Translations under genes and position numbers: made by a program
Notes under the pieces: generated by a model
What the model was told of the DNA's origin: nothing
Databases searched by the model: none
What the model saw: the letters and a program-made list of their open reading frames with translations, nothing else
Assembly: GCA_016342355.1 (NCBI GenBank)
Contig: JAEINP010000035.1
Coordinates: forward strand, 1 to 57,702
Origin: Desulfatibacillum sp.
GTDB taxonomy: Bacteria; Desulfobacterota; Desulfobacteria; Desulfobacterales; Desulfatibacillaceae
Direction of reading: 5' to 3'
Length of the DNA stretch: 57,702 nt
Part shown: piece by piece, positions 34,638 through 45,708 of the stretch
Numbering within the stretch: position 1 is the stretch's first letter
How the letters are laid out: the number at the start of each line of letters is the position of its first letter

Positions 34638-35315
34638 TTATTCCTCCGCCCCGGACATTTCAACTTTTCGGTCGAAAAACAAAATACGCATGAGGTCTCG
34701 GGCGCTCTGGAGCTTTTTTATCTCCGGATACTCCCGGATAGCGTCCTTCAACTGGACCGCGGCCTCGGACTTGTCCCCATCCTGGCAGGCCTGCCAGATG
34801 CCATCTGTAACCTTTTCCAGGTGTTCCCTGGAAATATTAAAGGGCACCCGTCCCTTGTTCAGGGCCGCAATATCCAGGGCTTGTTTGGGCTTGTTCATGG
34901 CAAAGAGAATTTCCACCTGCAAGGCCACGGCATTGGGATCGGAAGGATTATGCTCCTCGGACTTTTGTCGCCATTGCTCGGCTTCTGCGGGATTGCCAAG
35001 CTCCAGGGCCAGCCACCCCAGATTCACCAGGAGCCGGGAGTTCGTATGGTTCCGGGCCAGGCCGGACCATGTTTCGTAGGCATCTCCGGGCCTGCCTGTT
35101 AAATACAAGGCCAGCCCCAGGTTGTATTGGATTGCATAATCATCGGGACAAAGCTGGTTTGCCTCATGGAGGAGTTTCAGGCTTCCCCGGGGATGTTCCT
35201 TGAACAGGGCCCGGGCTTGGGTGGCCATGGTGCGCGCCTGTTGGCAATCACACAGGCCTGGAGGAGGAAGCAGAACAAGACCAAACAAGAGCATGGGGAC
35301 AAAAACTATTTTCAT
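34638..35315 (-). CDS. Exported TPR-type protein
   Basis: I start at MKIVFVPMLL (225 residues), which gives a clean signal peptide (ends near GLCDCQ). The remainder is tetratricopeptide-like (HPRGSLKLLHEANQLCPDDYAIQYNLGLALYLTGRPGDAYETW, NLGWLALELGNPAEAEQW, VALQVEILFAMNKPKQAL). TPRs usually hold protein complexes together. It ends 4 bp before the start of FGE protein 1 and follows FGE protein 2, so it may bridge the two FGE-domain proteins in the periplasm. Confidence 0.8.
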   Translation of the reverse strand: MKIVFVPMLLFGLVLLPPPGLCDCQQARTMATQARALFKEHPRGSLKLLHEANQLCPDDYAIQYNLGLALYLTGRPGDAYETWSGLARNHTNSRLLVNLGWLALELGNPAEAEQWRQKSEEHNPSDPNAVALQVEILFAMNKPKQALDIAALNKGRVPFNISREHLEKVTDGIWQACQDGDKSEAAVQLKDAIREYPEIKKLQSARDLMRILFFDRKVEMSGAEE

Positions 35316-35381
35316 GGTCAACGGATTTCCGATATTTTCTTTTGTCTTTCCTGGCTGGAAAACCTGATACACAAAACGGGT

Positions 35382-36200
35382 TTAATAGGTTCTTACCAGG
35401 CGAAAACCAATGTCGAAATAAGCGTCTCCCGGGGCGCTGTCATTGCGGACTCCGCACCGGACGTTAAAGGCGTTGGAATTAAAAGCCCCTCCGCGAATCA
35501 CATGATAGGGCTCTTCTCCACGAAAAACAGGATCATTGGGTTCGTGGCTGGAATAGGCTTTCACATCGTATTGGTCCCGGCACCACTCCCACACATTTCC
35601 GGACATGTCGTAAATCCCAAGCGCGTTGGGCGCCTTGGTTGCCACAGGATGGGTTGTGTCCATGCTGTTTTCCATAAACCAAGCCACATCCGGCGGATTG
35701 GGGGCGCCTGCGAAGATTTCCTTGTTTCCCCCATTGCGGCACACATATTCCCATTGGGCTTCCGAGGGCATTTCGAACCAATATTTCATATCATTGGTTG
35801 TGGCAAGCCTGCGAACAAATTCTTTGGCGTTGGTCCAGGACACATTTTCAACCGGGTGACTATCCCCCATGTTAAAATGGGACGGGTTGAACCCCATGAT
35901 TTTTTTCCACTGGCCCTGGGTGACTTCGGTCTTGGCGATCCAGAATCCCTGCAACTGAACCGTATGGACCGGTTCTTCATCCAGGTCGCAATCCCCGGTC
36001 CAGTCCGCACACCCCATAAAAAAAGATCCCCCGGGAATCCAGACGAACTCCATGCCTGTGACCGGCTCGGTAAAATCCTTTCCAATCCCTGTTTTGGCTT
36101 CCTCCACCTTAGGCCGGGGTCCCATGGCAAAAGCGGGGACAAGCCACAACACAAGGAGAAAAAAACAGATGCCAGTCCTTGCCGATTGACCGGGTTTCAT
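35382..36200 (-). CDS. Secreted FGE-sulfatase-domain protein 2
   Basis: I start at MKPGQSARTG (272 residues); its ATG overlaps the TetR stop by a few bases. A signal peptide (ICFFLLVLWLVPAFA) precedes an FGE-type domain (GMEFVWIPGGSFFMGC, HTVQLQGFWIAKTEVTQGQW, PVENVSWTNAKEF, EMPSEAQWEYVCRNGG, YDMSGNVWEWCRDQY, IRGGAFNSNAF, IGFRLVRTY). As in protein 1, the catalytic Cys pair after RGG is missing. It is the first structural gene of the operon. Role unknown; ligand or glycan binding in the periplasm is possible. Confidence 0.88.
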   Translation of the reverse strand: MKPGQSARTGICFFLLVLWLVPAFAMGPRPKVEEAKTGIGKDFTEPVTGMEFVWIPGGSFFMGCADWTGDCDLDEEPVHTVQLQGFWIAKTEVTQGQWKKIMGFNPSHFNMGDSHPVENVSWTNAKEFVRRLATTNDMKYWFEMPSEAQWEYVCRNGGNKEIFAGAPNPPDVAWFMENSMDTTHPVATKAPNALGIYDMSGNVWEWCRDQYDVKAYSSHEPNDPVFRGEEPYHVIRGGAFNSNAFNVRCGVRNDSAPGDAYFDIGFRLVRTY

Positions 36201-36841
36201 GCGTCCGTACTCATCAAGCCGGGAAAAAACAAGGCCATCATTTCTTCGGTAATCTTTATGCACGAGGCCTTTACATCCGGGACCACATAGGCAGCCACCT
36301 TGGAATTGTGCAGGCTAACCATGCCGTGGAGCGTGCTCCAAAATGCCAGCAGCCTGTTGGACACCGTCTCCTGGTCCAGGTTGTCCTCGGCATTCCGGAT
36401 GGCCTTTTCAATCAGGGCTACGATATCCATGGATATCTTAAGCTCTATGGCCGAAAGATCCTGGAAGGGCGTACCCACATAATCATTATATTTGGGTGTG
36501 GGCTGGGTAAACATAATATCGTAATGGCTGGCGTTTTCCATCCCGAATTCCAAATAGGTCCTGATGAGAGCCCGGCCCTTTTCCACGATGCCTTCTGCGG
36601 ATTCCGTAGCGTCCACGAGTTCCTTGTACAGCTTTTCAAAACCCTGTATCACAAGGGTGATATATATCTCGTCCTTCCCGGCAAAATAATTGTAAATGTT
36701 GGGCGCTGTCATCCCTATGCCGGAGGCGATGGCCCGCATGGTCAATGATGGAAAGCCTTTTTGCGTTATGATTTCAAGGGCTTCATCCAATATGTGCCTT
36801 TTGACCTGATCGATTTCCTCTTGCGCTCTGGGCTTTTTCAT
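36197..36841 (-). CDS. TetR-family regulator
   Basis: I start at MKKPRAQEEID (214 residues). Residues about 8-60 are a TetR helix-turn-helix (ILDEALEIITQKGFPSLTMRAIASGIGMTAPNIYNYFAGKDEIY); the rest is a ligand-binding region. The gene leads the operon with the FGE and TPR genes and overlaps the next start. A 20-bp near-palindrome about 95 bp upstream (36,936-36,955) is a good operator candidate, suggesting autoregulation. The inducer is unknown. Confidence 0.9.
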   Translation of the reverse strand: MKKPRAQEEIDQVKRHILDEALEIITQKGFPSLTMRAIASGIGMTAPNIYNYFAGKDEIYITLVIQGFEKLYKELVDATESAEGIVEKGRALIRTYLEFGMENASHYDIMFTQPTPKYNDYVGTPFQDLSAIELKISMDIVALIEKAIRNAEDNLDQETVSNRLLAFWSTLHGMVSLHNSKVAAYVVPDVKASCIKITEEMMALFFPGLMSTDA

Positions 36842-36935
36842 TAGTTTTGTCCCGGAAGGAAAAAATTCTGGCCCACGCCCCGGTTTGTTTTCACTGCGGA
36901 TACAAATACCCTCAAAAACAACGGGGGAGGACATG

Positions 36936-36955
36936 TTAATTTTAGCTATAATTAA
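36936..36955. promoter_or_regulatory. Candidate TetR operator palindrome
   Basis: TTAATTTTAGCTATAATTAA is a 20-bp inverted repeat with a single mismatched pair position (18 of 20 bases symmetric). It lies upstream of the TetR gene and contains a TATAAT-like element on the plus strand, so a bound dimer could block transcription. About 300 bp (36,842-37,146) between TetR and the PilZ gene hold nothing else I can identify. Confidence 0.55.
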
Positions 36956-37146
36956 ACCGAGTTCCGCCCAAAGTCAAGGCTCGAACGCAAAGGTCGTTTG
37001 CTTGCGCCAATTCCTGAAAGCAATTCCTTGTACCAAAGGCCATGGTTATAGTATGTTTATATTCATACCCCTGCAATGATCATTCATATTGGGGCAACCT
37101 ATTTGACATGAAAGGATGGTCGTAGCCGGCCCTCCCCACGGAGTGA

Positions 37147-37542
37147 ATGATGGACGATTTCAACGCTGACAGGAGGCGCTTCCCCCGGTTTTCCAAAATG
37201 ATATCCGTGGATATCAACGGGAAGGTCTTTCCGGTTTCAGAAAAATTGGAACAGGAGGCCGAAGGCAAGGACATCAGCGTGAGCGGCCTTTGCTTCAACT
37301 CTCCAACACCTTATGAAATTGGGGCCAAACTCATCATGGATGTCCGGATCACCACTCCGGAATCCATTGACAATCAAAGCGGCGTGACCATTTCCAGGGC
37401 CTCCAATCCAATTTCCTGCGTGGCCGAGGTTGTCAGGATTATCCACAATCCAGAAGTCGGGGAGTTTGAAATAGCGGTAAGATTCCTGGATGTCACAGAC
37501 GAAGATTACCGGGTGCTGATCCGGCATTTAGCCGAAGACTAA
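37147..37542 (+). CDS. PilZ-domain c-di-GMP effector
   Basis: The 131-residue protein (possibly one residue shorter; two ATGs are adjacent) is a single PilZ domain. It has the N-terminal Arg motif RRRFPRF and the second motif DISVSGLCF (D/NxSxxG), which together bind c-di-GMP. The DGC at 13,800 could supply the ligand. GGAG precedes the start. Downstream function unknown; such single-domain proteins regulate motility, exopolysaccharide or surface behaviour. Confidence 0.88.
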   Translation: MMDDFNADRRRFPRFSKMISVDINGKVFPVSEKLEQEAEGKDISVSGLCFNSPTPYEIGAKLIMDVRITTPESIDNQSGVTISRASNPISCVAEVVRIIHNPEVGEFEIAVRFLDVTDEDYRVLIRHLAED

Positions 37543-39071
37543 AACTCCCTGGCTTTGCCCCTGTTTATTGTTTTAATAAACAACACACATCCCCTGTCCT
37601 GATAAACCGGACTCCAGTCAGGCGCCTGCATCAGCAACCAGTGTGCTCTGCCACCAGCCGTGGCAATTATCATACTTGTGGGATGCTTTTCCAAATAGGC
37701 GAAAAAGGCCTCTTGCCCCACTTGGGGATTTTCAAAGCACAAAAAATGCTCATGCACCACGCCCTCGGGGTATACGGTTTCGTACCGGCCATCCACAGCC
37801 ACTTTGCATTCAGGATACAAATTCCACATCAGGTACTCACCCCAATGAAAATCCGCCAGCACATTGCCTTCAAGCCCGGACTGACGGATGGTCTCCACCG
37901 CACCTGACGGATAATAAAGCGCATTGAAGGGGGCCTGATCCAAGGCCGGTGTCTTAAGGGCGAAAGGGGACCCCGAAAACAAAAAAACGCCCTGATACCC
38001 CCCGAGCAAACCATTGGCCAAAAGGCACACAGCAATCAGACCCGCACCCATCCATTCATGGAACCGGCCCGGTTTTTTCCATTTGGTATAGGGCGGGACC
38101 AGGGCCACAAAACCCAGGGCAAAAAACACCCCATGACGATGGTGCATAAACCCCAATAGCCCCAGAATCACCAAAGCAACGCCTGCTGAAATATTTGATT
38201 TGAGTATTTTTCCAAGCATTGCTGCAACCCAAAAAACCATACCCAAAAACAAAAAGGATGCGGGAAGGTAAAATCCCTGGATCATTGTTTTTGGCAGGGA
38301 CCACCATTCCACAATAAACGGCCGGGGCATGAATAGGGAGCGGCAAAGATAAACCCAGTAATCCAGGCCATATGGGTTGCACAGGGTTATAAGTACGGAC
38401 AGACCAAAAACAATTCCGTAAGTCCGAACAGGACGCTTTTCAGCCTTATACGGAATTCCCTGACCGCCTTCAATCCATTGACAGCAACCATATATTAAAA
38501 AAATGCCCAGACCCGCCAAAAAGCCGCCATGGAGGTTACTCCAAAATCCAAAAACAGGAACAAGCATCCACAACACTTTTGGGTTGCCACCGCGCCGGGT
38601 TCTCTCCAGGATATACAAAACCAAAGAAAAGAAAAAATAAGTAAAAGCCTGGGCTCTAATCGGGCTCCATCCCTGGGCTGCGACCCAAACCGCCATGAGC
38701 ATGCACATCGCCGCGGCCCGCTTGTCCGCCCCGTTAAGGCGCGCTGTTTTCCAGGCAAGCCCCATGCATCCCAATGCCAAAAAGTATTTCAACGCCTGCA
38801 AGGCCCAGGGGCCAACCAAGACGTACATTTTATAAAAAACCACCCCGGTCAGCCATTCGTGGTAAACCCACGGATTTTTGACCGGATAATAGGAAAAAAC
38901 ATCCACATAGGGAAAAGCAGGGCTTTCAAAAAACAACCGGCCAAAGGCCAGATACCCGAAGAGGTCCGGGTCCGCCACGTTTTGCGCGGTGGCCCCCAAA
39001 AAGGCCAGCCAGGGCAAAAGCAACCAGGCGTTTGTTGAAGATACCGTCAATCTGGCTTTGGATTGGTTCAA
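37539..39071 (-). CDS. Multi-pass membrane protein, GT-C-like glycosyltransferase candidate
   Basis: The 510-residue protein has about ten hydrophobic helices. The N-terminal loop DPDLFGYLAFGRLFF ... DVFSYYPVKNPWVYHEWLTGVVFY has the acidic-loop pattern seen in polyprenyl-phosphate-sugar mannosyltransferase-like (GT-C) proteins. The C-terminal 120 residues are soluble and contain FHWGEYLMWNLYPECKVAVDGRYETVYPE, a motif seen in this uncharacterised group. It would add a sugar to a protein or lipid outside the membrane. It converges with the PilZ gene with a short overlap. Substrate unknown. Confidence 0.75.
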   Translation of the reverse strand: MNQSKARLTVSSTNAWLLLPWLAFLGATAQNVADPDLFGYLAFGRLFFESPAFPYVDVFSYYPVKNPWVYHEWLTGVVFYKMYVLVGPWALQALKYFLALGCMGLAWKTARLNGADKRAAAMCMLMAVWVAAQGWSPIRAQAFTYFFFSLVLYILERTRRGGNPKVLWMLVPVFGFWSNLHGGFLAGLGIFLIYGCCQWIEGGQGIPYKAEKRPVRTYGIVFGLSVLITLCNPYGLDYWVYLCRSLFMPRPFIVEWWSLPKTMIQGFYLPASFLFLGMVFWVAAMLGKILKSNISAGVALVILGLLGFMHHRHGVFFALGFVALVPPYTKWKKPGRFHEWMGAGLIAVCLLANGLLGGYQGVFLFSGSPFALKTPALDQAPFNALYYPSGAVETIRQSGLEGNVLADFHWGEYLMWNLYPECKVAVDGRYETVYPEGVVHEHFLCFENPQVGQEAFFAYLEKHPTSMIIATAGGRAHWLLMQAPDWSPVYQDRGCVLFIKTINRGKAREF

Positions 39072-39225
39072 GGCGTCTCCCTGGAAATGCCAAAGGAAGG
39101 ATGGAATTTGCCGTTATTATGGCTGTATCATTCCGGAGGTCAAGGCTTTTTACACGCAAGGTGCAGGCTTGGTCTTGAAAATGCCTCACAAAATAACTAT
39201 ACCCTGTTTTAATGGAGGCTTTTCA

Positions 39226-40875
39226 ATGAAAATAGCATTGGCTCAAATTAATCCGATCATCGGCGATTTTATAGGAAACGGGAACAAGATCCGGGCCTTT
39301 GCCCTAAGGGCAAAAAACCTTTCCTGCGACCTGGTTATATTCCCCGAACTCTCTGTCTGCGGCTACCCCCCCCGGGACCTGCTGGAGCGAAAAAGTTTTA
39401 TCCGGGCTTGTCAAAAAGCCACCCAAAGCCTTGTGGACGACATTCTGGGCATTGGGGTGATCCTGGGTTTTGTGGATCAACTTGCCGAAGCTCCCGGCAA
39501 ACCCATTGCCAACGGGGCCATGCTCTTTGAGGATGGCAAAATCCTGGAGGTGGTGCATAAAAGGCTTTTGCCTACCTACGACGTGTTTGACGAATCCCGG
39601 TATTTTTCCCCGGGCGCAAAGGCCGAACCCTTTGCCTATAAGGGGCATAACATAGGCCTGACCATTTGCGAGGACGCGTGGAACGACCTGGACCTGTTTC
39701 CGGTCCAGGCATACGACTGGGACCCGGTGCAGACCCTGGCGGAGAAGAAGGCGGACCTGCTCATTAATATTGCGGCCTCCCCGTTTCATGCAGGCAAAAG
39801 GGCCATTCGCGGCAACATCATGGCCCATCTGGCGAAGAAATACCATTTGCCCTGCGTGTACGTGAATCAGGTGGGAGGCAACGACCATCTTTTGTTCGAC
39901 GGTACAAGCACCGCTCATACACCCGGAGGAACCCTGGCGGCCCTGGCCGGAGAATTCGAAGAAGACCTGGTGACCTTCGACACCTCCACCGGCCAAGGCG
40001 ACATCCACCCTGTATGCGAAAACGAAGTGGAATCCCTAGCCAGGGCGTTAGTCGTGGGCGTGGGAGACTACGTGCGCAAATGCGGGTTTTCCAAGGTGGT
40101 GGTGGGGCTTTCCGGCGGCATCGACTCGGCCCTCACCCTGGCTGCGGCTGCCAAGGCCCTGGGGCCGGAAAACACCCTGGGCGTGTTTATGCCCTCTGAA
40201 TACACCTCCCAACAGAATTTTACGGACACCAAAGAACTGGCGGACAACCTGGGCTGCGGGTACGAGATTGTCCCCATTATGCCCATTTTCGAGGCATTTC
40301 TGACCAGCCTCAGTTCCTTTTGCGACAAGGAAAATTTCGGAGTCACCGAACAGAACATCCAGGCCCGCGCCCGGGGAACCATCCTCATGGCCTATTCAAA
40401 CAAGACCGGCGCCATGGTTTTGTCCACGGGCAACAAGTCCGAGGTGGCAGTGGGGTACTGCACCTTATACGGAGACATGAGCGGCGGACTTTCCGTGATT
40501 TCCGACCTGCCCAAAGACATGGTTTATGCGGTGTCGCGGTACTTCAACAGGGAACGGGAAATCATCCCGGAAAGCATCCTGACCAAGGCCCCTTCCGCAG
40601 AACTGAGGCCGGACCAGAAAGACCAGGACGACCTTCCGCCATACGAAATCCTGGATCCCATCCTCCATGCCTATATCGAGGACTTAAAAGATCCCGAAGA
40701 AATTGTGGACATGGGTTATGATCGCGATGTGGTGGAGGATATCGTGCGAAGGGTGGTCCGCAACGAGTATAAAAGACGGCAGGCGGCGCCGGGCCTTAAG
40801 CTGACCTCCAAGGCTTTTGGGGAAGGCAGGCGTTATCCCGTGGCCCAAAAGTTTAAGGATCAGGACGGTTCGTAA
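39226..40875 (+). CDS. nadE: Glutamine-dependent NAD+ synthetase
   Basis: The true start is MKIALAQINPIIGDF, preceded by TGGAGGCTTTTCA; a longer in-frame extension lacks sense. The 549 residues carry an N-terminal nitrilase-type amidase domain with the Glu-Lys-Cys triad (FPELSVCGYPP, HKRLLPTYDVFDE, TICEDAWND) and a C-terminal ATP-pyrophosphatase synthetase domain (VVGLSGGIDSALTLAAA, STGNKSEVAVGY). It makes NAD+ from nicotinic acid adenine dinucleotide with glutamine as nitrogen donor. It converges with a radical SAM gene, overlapping by 16 bp. Confidence 0.95.
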   Translation: MKIALAQINPIIGDFIGNGNKIRAFALRAKNLSCDLVIFPELSVCGYPPRDLLERKSFIRACQKATQSLVDDILGIGVILGFVDQLAEAPGKPIANGAMLFEDGKILEVVHKRLLPTYDVFDESRYFSPGAKAEPFAYKGHNIGLTICEDAWNDLDLFPVQAYDWDPVQTLAEKKADLLINIAASPFHAGKRAIRGNIMAHLAKKYHLPCVYVNQVGGNDHLLFDGTSTAHTPGGTLAALAGEFEEDLVTFDTSTGQGDIHPVCENEVESLARALVVGVGDYVRKCGFSKVVVGLSGGIDSALTLAAAAKALGPENTLGVFMPSEYTSQQNFTDTKELADNLGCGYEIVPIMPIFEAFLTSLSSFCDKENFGVTEQNIQARARGTILMAYSNKTGAMVLSTGNKSEVAVGYCTLYGDMSGGLSVISDLPKDMVYAVSRYFNREREIIPESILTKAPSAELRPDQKDQDDLPPYEILDPILHAYIEDLKDPEEIVDMGYDRDVVEDIVRRVVRNEYKRRQAAPGLKLTSKAFGEGRRYPVAQKFKDQDGS

Positions 40876-41780
40876 CAAAGCCCCTGGCGGGAGTTTTCCC
40901 GGGCCATGGCCTCGTGGATAAGAAGAAAGGTTTTTCCCTTTTCCAGGGACCACTCCGGGGCCACCAGCTCGTCCTTGTTGGGATCGCCGGTCAGTCGCTG
41001 GATCATCATGTCCGGGGGAAGCAATTCAATAAACCGGCGGACGGTTTCCACGTATTCCGCCTGCTCCATGCACTGGTACCGGCCCTGGTCATACATCCTG
41101 TGGAGGGCCGTGCCCCGGATTACATAAAGCAGGTGGATCTTTACGCCGTCCACGGGCAGGGCCGCAATAAACCGGGCCGTATCCAGCATGTCCTGCCGGG
41201 TTTCTCCGGGCAGACCCAAAATTACATGGGCGCAGGTGAGTATGTTCCTGCCTGCGGTTTCCTTGACGGTTTTGGCGAAACAGGCGGCGTCATGCCCCCG
41301 GTTGATGGTTCGAAGGGTTTTATCGTTGGAGGACTGGAGGCCGTATTCAACCCAGATCATGGCATCGGCGGCCAGGTTCTCCAATAAGGCAAGAACCTCT
41401 TTGCCAACGCAGTCCGGCCGGGTTCCTATGCACAGCCCCACCACGTCCGGTACGGAAAGGGCCTCCCGGTACAAGGCTTCCAGGCGGTCCACCGGGGCGT
41501 AAGTGTTTGTGTGCGCCTGGAAATAGGCCAGGAATTTTTTGGCCTTGTAGCGTTTTCCATAAGTTCCCTTGCCCCGTTCAATCTGCTGGGTTATGGAAAG
41601 GCCCTGGGCGGCGGCCCCGGTGCCAGAGCCTCTTTCGTTGCAGTAAATGCAACCGCCGACACCCAGGGTTCCGTCCCTGTTGGGGCACGAAAGCCCGGCG
41701 TCTATGGTGATTTTTTGCACCCTGCAACCGTATCGGGACCGGAGAAAACCGGCAAGGTCTTTATAAGGTTTTTCGTTCAT
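40860..41780 (-). CDS. Radical SAM protein of the TIGR01212 (YhcC-like) family
   Basis: I start at MNEKPYKDLAGF, preceded by AGGCGG (306 residues). The family hallmark is visible: KITIDAGLSCPNRDGTLGVGGCIYCNERGSGTG (the [4Fe-4S]/SAM Cys set), followed by FLAYFQAHTNTYAP, LCIGTRPDC, WVEYGLQSSNDKTLRTINRGHD, HVILGLPGET and KIHLLYVIRGT. The family is conserved but its reaction is unsettled. It overlaps the end of nadE on the opposite strand. Confidence 0.9.
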   Translation of the reverse strand: MNEKPYKDLAGFLRSRYGCRVQKITIDAGLSCPNRDGTLGVGGCIYCNERGSGTGAAAQGLSITQQIERGKGTYGKRYKAKKFLAYFQAHTNTYAPVDRLEALYREALSVPDVVGLCIGTRPDCVGKEVLALLENLAADAMIWVEYGLQSSNDKTLRTINRGHDAACFAKTVKETAGRNILTCAHVILGLPGETRQDMLDTARFIAALPVDGVKIHLLYVIRGTALHRMYDQGRYQCMEQAEYVETVRRFIELLPPDMMIQRLTGDPNKDELVAPEWSLEKGKTFLLIHEAMARENSRQGLCYEPS

Positions 41781-41842
41781 GGCCGCCTGCATGCTAAAAA
41801 ATAGTTAAACACCCAACACGGGTTTATACACGGTCAAACAAA

Positions 41843-43717
<1,875 letters not shown>

Positions 43718-43752
43718 ACTCCTATAACGACAGGTTGGAGGGTCTTTAAACA

Positions 43753-45519
43753 ATGCCTGAAGAAAAATTCCAACATGACATGGAACAACTCCTGGCCCGT
43801 GTCACACGCGAACGGGACGCTCTCCTGACCGTTTTTCGCGAAATTGAAGACGGTTACGTGGAGTGCGATCTGGCGGGAACCACCCAGTATTTCAATAAGG
43901 CTTTGTGCCGCATTGTGGGCTACCCTCCCAAGGAGCTGAAGGGAATGGGGTACAAAACCTACCTGGACGAAGCCAACGCAAACAGGGTCTTCAAAGTGTT
44001 CAACGAGGTGTATCGCACGGGCGAGCCGAAAAAGGCCTTTAACTACGAAATCACCCGCAAGGACGGCACAACACGCATTGTTGAAATTTCCATAACTCTC
44101 AGGAAGAACGAGCAGGGCCACCCGGACGGATATCGGTGCATCATGCGTGATGTCACGGAACGCCGTCACACGGAACTGGAGCTGTCCCGGCACAAAACCC
44201 GGCTGGAAGCAATTTTCCGAAGCGTCAAGGACGCCATTGTCACCGTGGACCAGGACCTCAAGGTCATCGACGCCAATAAAGCCGCAGAAACCATCTGCGG
44301 GATATCTTCCCGCGATGTCAAGAACACCCCCTTCTCCTCCTGTCCCACCCTGTGTTGCCAGGCCTGCCGGGACGTCCTGGCCGAAACCCTCAAGCGAAAA
44401 ACAGCCATCCGGGAATTCCAGGTGGAATGCAATCACCAGCAACGGCCCCAACAAAAAGTCAGCCTGTCCAGCGCCCCCCTGGAAAACCAGGATGGGGAGT
44501 TCCTGGGCGCGGTGCTGGTCATCCGGGATATCACCCGGCTCCTGGACCTGGAAAAGGAATTGCAGGAACGGAACCAGTTTCATAACATCATTGGCACAAG
44601 CCACAAAATGCAGGCCGTCTATCAACTCCTGGAAAACCTGGCGGACTTTGAAACCACCGTGCTCATAACCGGGGAAAGCGGCACCGGCAAGGAACTGGTG
44701 GCCAAAGCCCTCCACCATACAGGCAACCGGGCCTTCAAGCCCTTTGTGTCCGTCAACTGCTCGGCCCTGGCTGAAAACCTGCTGGAAAGCGAACTGTTCG
44801 GCCACGTAAAAGGTTCGTTCACCGGCGCCATTCGGGATTATCAGGGCCGTTTTCTGGCAGCCCACACAGGCACCCTGTTGCTGGACGAAATCGGCGACAT
44901 ATCGCCCCGCCTCCAGTTGAAGCTGCTCCGGGTGCTTCAGGAACGGGAATTCGAACGGGTGGGGGACGTAAAACCCGTCAAGGTGGACGTGCGGATCATC
45001 GCCTGCACCAACCAGGACCTGAAGGAAAAAGTCCAGCTGGGGGAATTCAGGGAAGACCTGTACTACCGCCTGAATGTCATGGAGATCAAACTCCCCCCCC
45101 TCCGGGACCGCCTGGAAGACCTGCCCCTGCTCATAAACCATTTTGTGGCCCGGTTTGAAAAAAAATTCAATATCACCATTCCCGGCATCACGGCCCAGGT
45201 GATGAACGCCTTCATGAACTACCATTGGCCCGGAAATGTGAGGGAACTGGAACATAGCATCGAACGGGCCGCCGTGCTTTGCCGGGATCAAATCATCTCC
45301 CTGGAACACATTCCCACTGAAATCGCCGAGTCTTTTTCCAATGCCGGATCCCGCTTGAAAACCCAGTCGACCTCCAGTGAACCCTCTGAAATCATTGATG
45401 CATTAAACCGCACCGCATGGAACAAGGCCAAGGCCGCCCGTTTGCTTGGCGTCAACCGGAAGACCATCTACCGGAAGATGGCGAGGTTCGGGATCGAGCC
45501 TCCCCCGGAAAACATGTGA
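43753..45519 (+). CDS. PAS-containing sigma-54 activator of the adjacent beta-oxidation operon
   Basis: The 588-residue protein has two PAS domains (about 20-140 and 150-265), the second with a Cys-rich insert (SCPTLCCQAC, residues 196-205). An AAA+ domain (275-510) follows with Walker A TGESGTGKE, the sigma-54 contact loop GSFTGA (GAFTGA variant, 354-359) and Walker B TLLLDEIGD. A Fis-type HTH (about 540-580; NKAKAARLLGVNRKTIYRKM) ends it. Immediately downstream are palindromes and a -24/-12 promoter for the fatty-acid genes, so it probably activates them. The PAS ligand is unknown; a redox or metal signal is possible through the Cys residues. Confidence 0.92.
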   Translation: MPEEKFQHDMEQLLARVTRERDALLTVFREIEDGYVECDLAGTTQYFNKALCRIVGYPPKELKGMGYKTYLDEANANRVFKVFNEVYRTGEPKKAFNYEITRKDGTTRIVEISITLRKNEQGHPDGYRCIMRDVTERRHTELELSRHKTRLEAIFRSVKDAIVTVDQDLKVIDANKAAETICGISSRDVKNTPFSSCPTLCCQACRDVLAETLKRKTAIREFQVECNHQQRPQQKVSLSSAPLENQDGEFLGAVLVIRDITRLLDLEKELQERNQFHNIIGTSHKMQAVYQLLENLADFETTVLITGESGTGKELVAKALHHTGNRAFKPFVSVNCSALAENLLESELFGHVKGSFTGAIRDYQGRFLAAHTGTLLLDEIGDISPRLQLKLLRVLQEREFERVGDVKPVKVDVRIIACTNQDLKEKVQLGEFREDLYYRLNVMEIKLPPLRDRLEDLPLLINHFVARFEKKFNITIPGITAQVMNAFMNYHWPGNVRELEHSIERAAVLCRDQIISLEHIPTEIAESFSNAGSRLKTQSTSSEPSEIIDALNRTAWNKAKAARLLGVNRKTIYRKMARFGIEPPPENM

Positions 45520-45554
45520 CATGTCACACTTTTGACCCGCCACACAAGTGTGAC
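45515..45554 (+). promoter_or_regulatory. Candidate upstream activator sites for the sigma-54 activator
   Basis: The stretch contains a perfect 14-bp palindrome TGTGACATGTCACA (45515-45528) and an inverted pair GTCACACTT (45523-45531) and AAGTGTGAC (45546-45554). The repeated GTCACACTT half-site, about 110-150 bp before the -24/-12 promoter, fits an enhancer. The first palindrome overlaps the activator stop codon. Confidence 0.6.
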
Positions 45555-45663
45555 TCGTCCCACTTTTGGACCTTTTTTCACCCGGCCGCGCTTTTCATAC
45601 ACAATCGTGTAAAACCCTGTTTTTGAAATACTTACAAACTATTATCCACCATAGCACAAAGGT

Positions 45664-45679
45664 TGGCACACTGTTTGAT
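45664..45679 (+). promoter_or_regulatory. Sigma-54 (-24/-12) promoter
   Basis: TGGCACA-CTGT-TTGAT matches the consensus TGGCACG-N4-TTGCW with one change (GA instead of GC at -12). The GG-N10-GA spacing is correct. The predicted transcription start is near 45,690, just before the AGGAG of the thioredoxin-like gene. Confidence 0.75.
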
Positions 45680-45708
45680 ATCCATAAGAGAAGAAACAGG
45701 AGCGAACC

